64,000 bases of DNA, taken from NCBI RefSeq assembly GCF_000702305.1, contig NZ_JNLC01000010.1, forward strand, positions 744,001-808,000. The letters are read 5' to 3'. Of the stretch, positions 61,180 to 64,000 are shown piece by piece (the stretch's first letter is position 1; every line of letters begins with the position of its first letter). Made by a program: the position numbers and the translations under genes. The stretch comes from Allobosea sp. 117 (lineage in GTDB: Bacteria; Pseudomonadota; Alphaproteobacteria; Rhizobiales; Xanthobacteraceae). Under the pieces are notes generated by a model. The model was given only the letters and a program-made list of their open reading frames with translations, did not search any database and had not been told where the DNA came from.

Positions 61180-61831
61180 GGCGAATCCTCACTCGGCGCG
61201 GGTTGGGGTCGCCGGTTTGTTGGTATATCGTTTGACTAAACTCGCTCGGTCCGTCAAGCCATGGAATGATCGTTCAAGCCGCAATTACGGGCAGAGGTCG
61301 GTTCGGAGATTCGCCGAAATAATCGGGCGAAAATATCCTATATTATTGTTTTTACTAACAAAAATTATCGGTGACGCGTTGCGTCGCAGAAGGGCGGCTG
61401 CCGAAGTTCGTGGAGAGGCGGCGGGCGAGGGGGTATAAAATTCATGAAATCCTCTCGAATCAGAAAAATCGTTATTTTGTAATGGTTTGACCTTTCGTTG
61501 CCATTCCTCCGGCAAAATTCGCTCGCCGAACATCTGATAAATCGTTGTACTTCCTTCATCGGTGCGTTAAGACCTGTGCCCAAGAAGGCGCAAAGCCTGC
61601 AGGAGGAAGCCATGCCCGATCGCCATTCCGCGGTTCCCCCCGACATGCCGTTGCGGCCGGTCCCATGCCGGCCTGGCCGCGCGATCGCAGCTTGCCGCGC
61701 CCTTTCCCGATTGTGAAATCTCGCCGCTGCATCCCGCCTCAGCCATGCGGGGAGGCGGCGAACGCTTGTTGCTCCGGCACGCCCCGCCAAGGGCATGTGC
61801 CGGCAAAACCGAATAGCCAGGAGGAAACCCG
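61180..61831. other. Long divergent promoter region between SDR and TRAP operons
   Basis: 652 bases. The part from about 61220 to 61500 is AT-rich, unlike the surroundings, and must include promoters for both directions; TTGACC at 61487 is a possible -35 box but the -10 is poor. A candidate leader ORF (61612-61716) lies closer to the TRAP operon. No other gene, tRNA or element was seen. Confidence 0.4.
61612..61716 (+). CDS. Candidate 34-residue leader ORF
   Basis: ATG 61612 is placed three bases after AGGAGGAA (61601-61608), an excellent ribosome site, and the frame ends TTG-TGA at 61714-61716. The predicted peptide, MPDRHSAVPPDMPLRPVPC plus 15 residues, is not recognised and is rich in Pro and Arg. 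It lies 115 bases before dctP. It could be a leader peptide, or a chance frame behind a ribosome-like sequence. Confidence 0.3.
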   Translation: MPDRHSAVPPDMPLRPVPCRPGRAIAACRALSRL

Positions 61832-62830
61832 ATGAAGCCTTTCAAGCTCGCCGCTGCCGTGCTTTCGACATGCGTGCTGCTCGCCGGCCTGCAGGGCCCG
61901 GCTTCCGCGCAGGACAAGATCGTCCTGCACGGCGCCAGCGCCTACAACAAGGAACACATCTTCAACCGCACGATGGCGAAGTTCGCCGAGCTTGTGACCA
62001 AGTACTACGGTAAGCCGGTCGAGTTCGTGATGCACGAGAACGGCGAGCTCGGAAACGAGGCGGGCTATTTCGGCCTGATGACGCGCGGTACCTCGGTCGA
62101 CTTCGCGGTGGTGGCGCCGGCGCATATGACGCCGATCTCCAAGCGCGCCGGCCTTCTCGACACGCCGTTCCTGTTCAAGGATGTCCCGCAATGGAAGAAG
62201 GCGGTTTCCGGCGACGCTTTCAAGCCGATCGTCGACGACATCGAGAAGCGCGGCAATGTGAAGATCCTCGGCCTCGGCGGCGGCGCCGAGCGCAACATCC
62301 TGTCCAAGAAGCCGGCCGATACGCTCGCCGGCCTGCACGGGCTGAAGATGCGCGTGCAGGGCACGCCGATCCACGCCAAGGCCTTCGCTGCAGTCGGCAT
62401 CGTGCCGAGCGTCATCGCCTATAACGAGATCTACAACGCCATTCAGAGCGGTGTCATCGACGCGCTGGAGAACGAGGCCTCCACCAACGCCCAGATGCGC
62501 TTCTACGAGGTCGCCCCGGAGGTGATCCGCACTCGCCACATCATCACCGTCCGGCCGCTCGTCTTCAGCGGCACCACCTTCAATCGTCTCCCGCCGGACC
62601 TGCAGGCCGCCATCCTGAAGGCCGGCGCCGAGGCCGCCGCCTTCTGGCGCGAGACCGAGACCGCCGAGGATGTCGGCGCGCTCGAGAAGATGGCCGCCGA
62701 GGGCAAGGTGCGCATCCACGACTTCAAGGACGGTGAGCAGATGCACGAGAAGGTCCAGCCGGTCATCGACGCCTATGCCAAGGAGCTGGGCGCCGAGGAC
62801 GTGCTCGCCCGCGTGCGTGCGATCGACTGA
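61832..62830 (+). CDS. dctP: TRAP transporter substrate-binding protein DctP
   Basis: 332 residues with a Sec signal (to about residue 26, ASA). DctP family: LHGASAYNKEHIFNRTMAKFAEL, GELGNEAGYFGLMTRGTSVDFAVV, LHGLKMRVQGTPIHAKAFAAVGIVPSVIAYNEIYNAIQSGVIDALENE (with the conserved Arg-Asn carboxylate clamp region). It captures an organic acid for the TRAP permeases. AGGAGG precedes the ATG. Confidence 0.94.
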   Translation: MKPFKLAAAVLSTCVLLAGLQGPASAQDKIVLHGASAYNKEHIFNRTMAKFAELVTKYYGKPVEFVMHENGELGNEAGYFGLMTRGTSVDFAVVAPAHMTPISKRAGLLDTPFLFKDVPQWKKAVSGDAFKPIVDDIEKRGNVKILGLGGGAERNILSKKPADTLAGLHGLKMRVQGTPIHAKAFAAVGIVPSVIAYNEIYNAIQSGVIDALENEASTNAQMRFYEVAPEVIRTRHIITVRPLVFSGTTFNRLPPDLQAAILKAGAEAAAFWRETETAEDVGALEKMAAEGKVRIHDFKDGEQMHEKVQPVIDAYAKELGAEDVLARVRAID

Positions 62831-62890
62831 TCATTGAGGTAAAGGCGTCGGGCCGCGGGAAAGCTCCGCGGCCCTCTCGAGGAACCGCCC

Positions 62891-63409
62891 ATGCGACGCA
62901 TATTGAGGATTTACCACCTGTTCCTCGTGCTGCTGCTCGGCGTGCTGAGCATTCTCCTGCTCATTCCCGTCGGCATGCAGATCCTGGCTCGCTACGGCGA
63001 GATCATCCCCAGCTACCTGTGGACCGAGGAACTGGCGCGCTTCACCCTGATCTGGCTGGTGATGATCGGTTCGGCCGTCGCCGTGCGCGAGAACGCGCAT
63101 TTCGACATCGATCTGCTGCCCAACCCCAGGACTCCCCTCGGCGAGCTCGTCTCGAAGCTGGTGGTGCGGCTCTCGGTGCTGTTCTTCGGCCTCATCTTCC
63201 TGTGGGGCAGCATCGAATATGTCGAGTTCGGCTCCCGCCTGACCTCGGACATGTCGGATATCAACATGGCCTATGTCTACGGGGCCTTCCCCTTCGCCGC
63301 GGTCGGCTGGATCGTCTTCACCCTTGAGGCGATCTGCGATGCCGTCACGGCCTATCGTCGTTCTGCACGCGAACCGATCCTGACGGAGGTCCAGAATGGG
63401 GCCCGCTGA
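62891..63409 (+). CDS. dctQ: TRAP transporter small permease DctQ
   Basis: 172 residues with four helices: IYHLFLVLLLGVLSILLLIPVGMQILARY, EELARFTLIWLVMIGSAVAVRENAHFDIDLLP (family xWxEExxRxxxxWxxxxGaaxaxrxxxHixid), LVVRLSVLFFGLIFLWG and AFPFAAVGWIVFTLEAI. GAGGAA precedes the ATG, 60 bases after dctP. Confidence 0.92.
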   Translation: MRRILRIYHLFLVLLLGVLSILLLIPVGMQILARYGEIIPSYLWTEELARFTLIWLVMIGSAVAVRENAHFDIDLLPNPRTPLGELVSKLVVRLSVLFFGLIFLWGSIEYVEFGSRLTSDMSDINMAYVYGAFPFAAVGWIVFTLEAICDAVTAYRRSAREPILTEVQNGAR

Positions 63410-64000
63410 AGTCGCAGCTATCCTGCTCGGCACCTTCGCCGTGCTGCTCATCGTGCGGGTGCCGGTCGCCTTCGCGCTCGGCATCGCGTGCCTGCCGCCG
63501 CTGCTGTTCGATCCGCAGGTCTCGCTCTATGTGCTGATCGACCAGATGTACAATTCGTACAACTCGTTCCTTCTCCTGGCCGTGCCGTTCTTCCTACTCG
63601 CCGCGAATGTGATGAACGCCGGCGGCATCACCGACCGCATGCTGAACCTGTCGCGTTCCATGGTGGGGCACTTTCCGGGCGCGCTGGCGCAGATGAACGT
63701 GGTGCTCAGCGTGCTGTTTGCCGGCGTCAGCGGCTCGGCGACGGCGGATGCCGCCAGCCAGAGCAAGATCTTCATCCCCGCCATGGTGAAGGAGGGCTAC
63801 GACAAAAGCTTCTCCGTCGCCAACACCGCGGTCTCCTCGGTGCTGTCGGTGGTCATCCCGCCCAGCATCCTGATGGTGATCTGGGCCGGCACGCTCTCCA
63901 TCTCGGTCGGCTCGCTCTATGTCGGCGGCATATTGCCGGGGCTGATGCTGTCGTTGGCCATGATGATCACGGTCCATGTCTATGCGAAGCTGCGGCACTA
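63396..64000 (+). CDS. dctM: TRAP transporter large permease DctM, cut by the right edge
   Basis: Starts at ATG 63396 (GGAGG upstream), overlapping dctQ by 14 bases. The visible 201 residues include LIVRVPVAFALGIACLPPLLF, LLLAVPFFLLAANVMNAGGIT, the conserved VLFAGVSGSATADAASQSKIFIPAMVKEGYDKSFSVANTAVSS and VIPPSILMVIWAGT. It is the 12-helix sodium-driven channel. Not truncated by mutation; the rest lies beyond the window. Confidence 0.95.
   Translation, partial: MGPAEVAAILLGTFAVLLIVRVPVAFALGIACLPPLLFDPQVSLYVLIDQMYNSYNSFLLLAVPFFLLAANVMNAGGITDRMLNLSRSMVGHFPGALAQMNVVLSVLFAGVSGSATADAASQSKIFIPAMVKEGYDKSFSVANTAVSSVLSVVIPPSILMVIWAGTLSISVGSLYVGGILPGLMLSLAMMITVHVYAKLRH

Overview
The window looks like chromosome of a GC-rich alphaproteobacterium of the order Hyphomicrobiales, possibly Xanthobacteraceae (Ancylobacter/Starkeya/Xanthobacter type). 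The evidence is the block murA - DUF2948 - hisD - UPF0262 - phosphatase - maf - yacG beside tRNA-Phe, the many solute-binding-protein transporters, and Rhizobiales-like palindromic repeats. No rRNA, CRISPR array, complete prophage or complete insertion sequence was seen.

Layout. (a) 1-14.35 kb is accessory: the end of an MFS exporter; an operator-controlled marR-epimerase-SnoaL operon; a divergent amidase/tetR pair with twin operators; and a catabolic island (TctA/TctB/TctC transporter, ornithine cyclodeaminase-like protein, ComA-like protein, MmgE/PrpD protein, GntR regulator) with one palindromic operator repeated at two promoters. It ends at a 45-codon tyrosine-integrase remnant next to tRNA-Phe, so it is probably an old insertion at that tRNA. 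(b) 14.35-23 kb is core: tRNA-Phe, yacG, maf, phosphatase, UPF0262, hisD, DUF2948, murA, tRNA-Thr, a cold-shock protein and S21, with two related small proteins of unknown function. (c) 23-27 kb is a bufferin (copper-responsive RiPP metallophore) locus: ECF sigma factor, NrsF anti-sigma factor and BufA-BufB-BufC-BufD, with matching ECF promoters on both sides of the divergent gap. (d) 27-31.6 kb holds a DyP peroxidase, an AraC regulator, a Tat-exported DUF1254/DUF1214 protein and small proteins.

(e) 31.7-38.1 kb is a catabolic unit: RutA-like flavin monooxygenase, flavin reductase, CoA-transferase, enoyl-CoA hydratase, MHS permease and LysR regulator, with a 23-bp element shared by the operon and regulator promoters. 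(f) 38.1-44.7 kb has a LysR regulator, a polar amino-acid ABC importer, a second MmgE/PrpD protein, a PNPOx-fold flavoprotein and a ferredoxin-NADP reductase followed by a terminator. (g) 44.7-56 kb is a long operon for uptake and glutamylation of an unknown amine-type compound: binding protein, two permeases, two unequal ATPases, class I amidotransferase, glutamine-synthetase-like ligase and amidase, facing a MocR regulator. (h) 56-64 kb has a LysR regulator, a tartrate/malate-type dehydrogenase, an acyl-CoA dehydrogenase, an atypical shikimate-dehydrogenase-like enzyme, an SDR and a TRAP transporter cut by the right edge.

In the accessory parts most modules combine a transporter, two to four enzymes and a regulator, typical of a soil or plant-associated heterotroph. 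The strongest leads are the ComA/Tct island with its shared operator, the complementary degeneracy of the two ABC ATPases, the RutA-like pathway with its shared element, and the integrase scar at tRNA-Phe. All functional assignments come from reading motifs; no database search was run.
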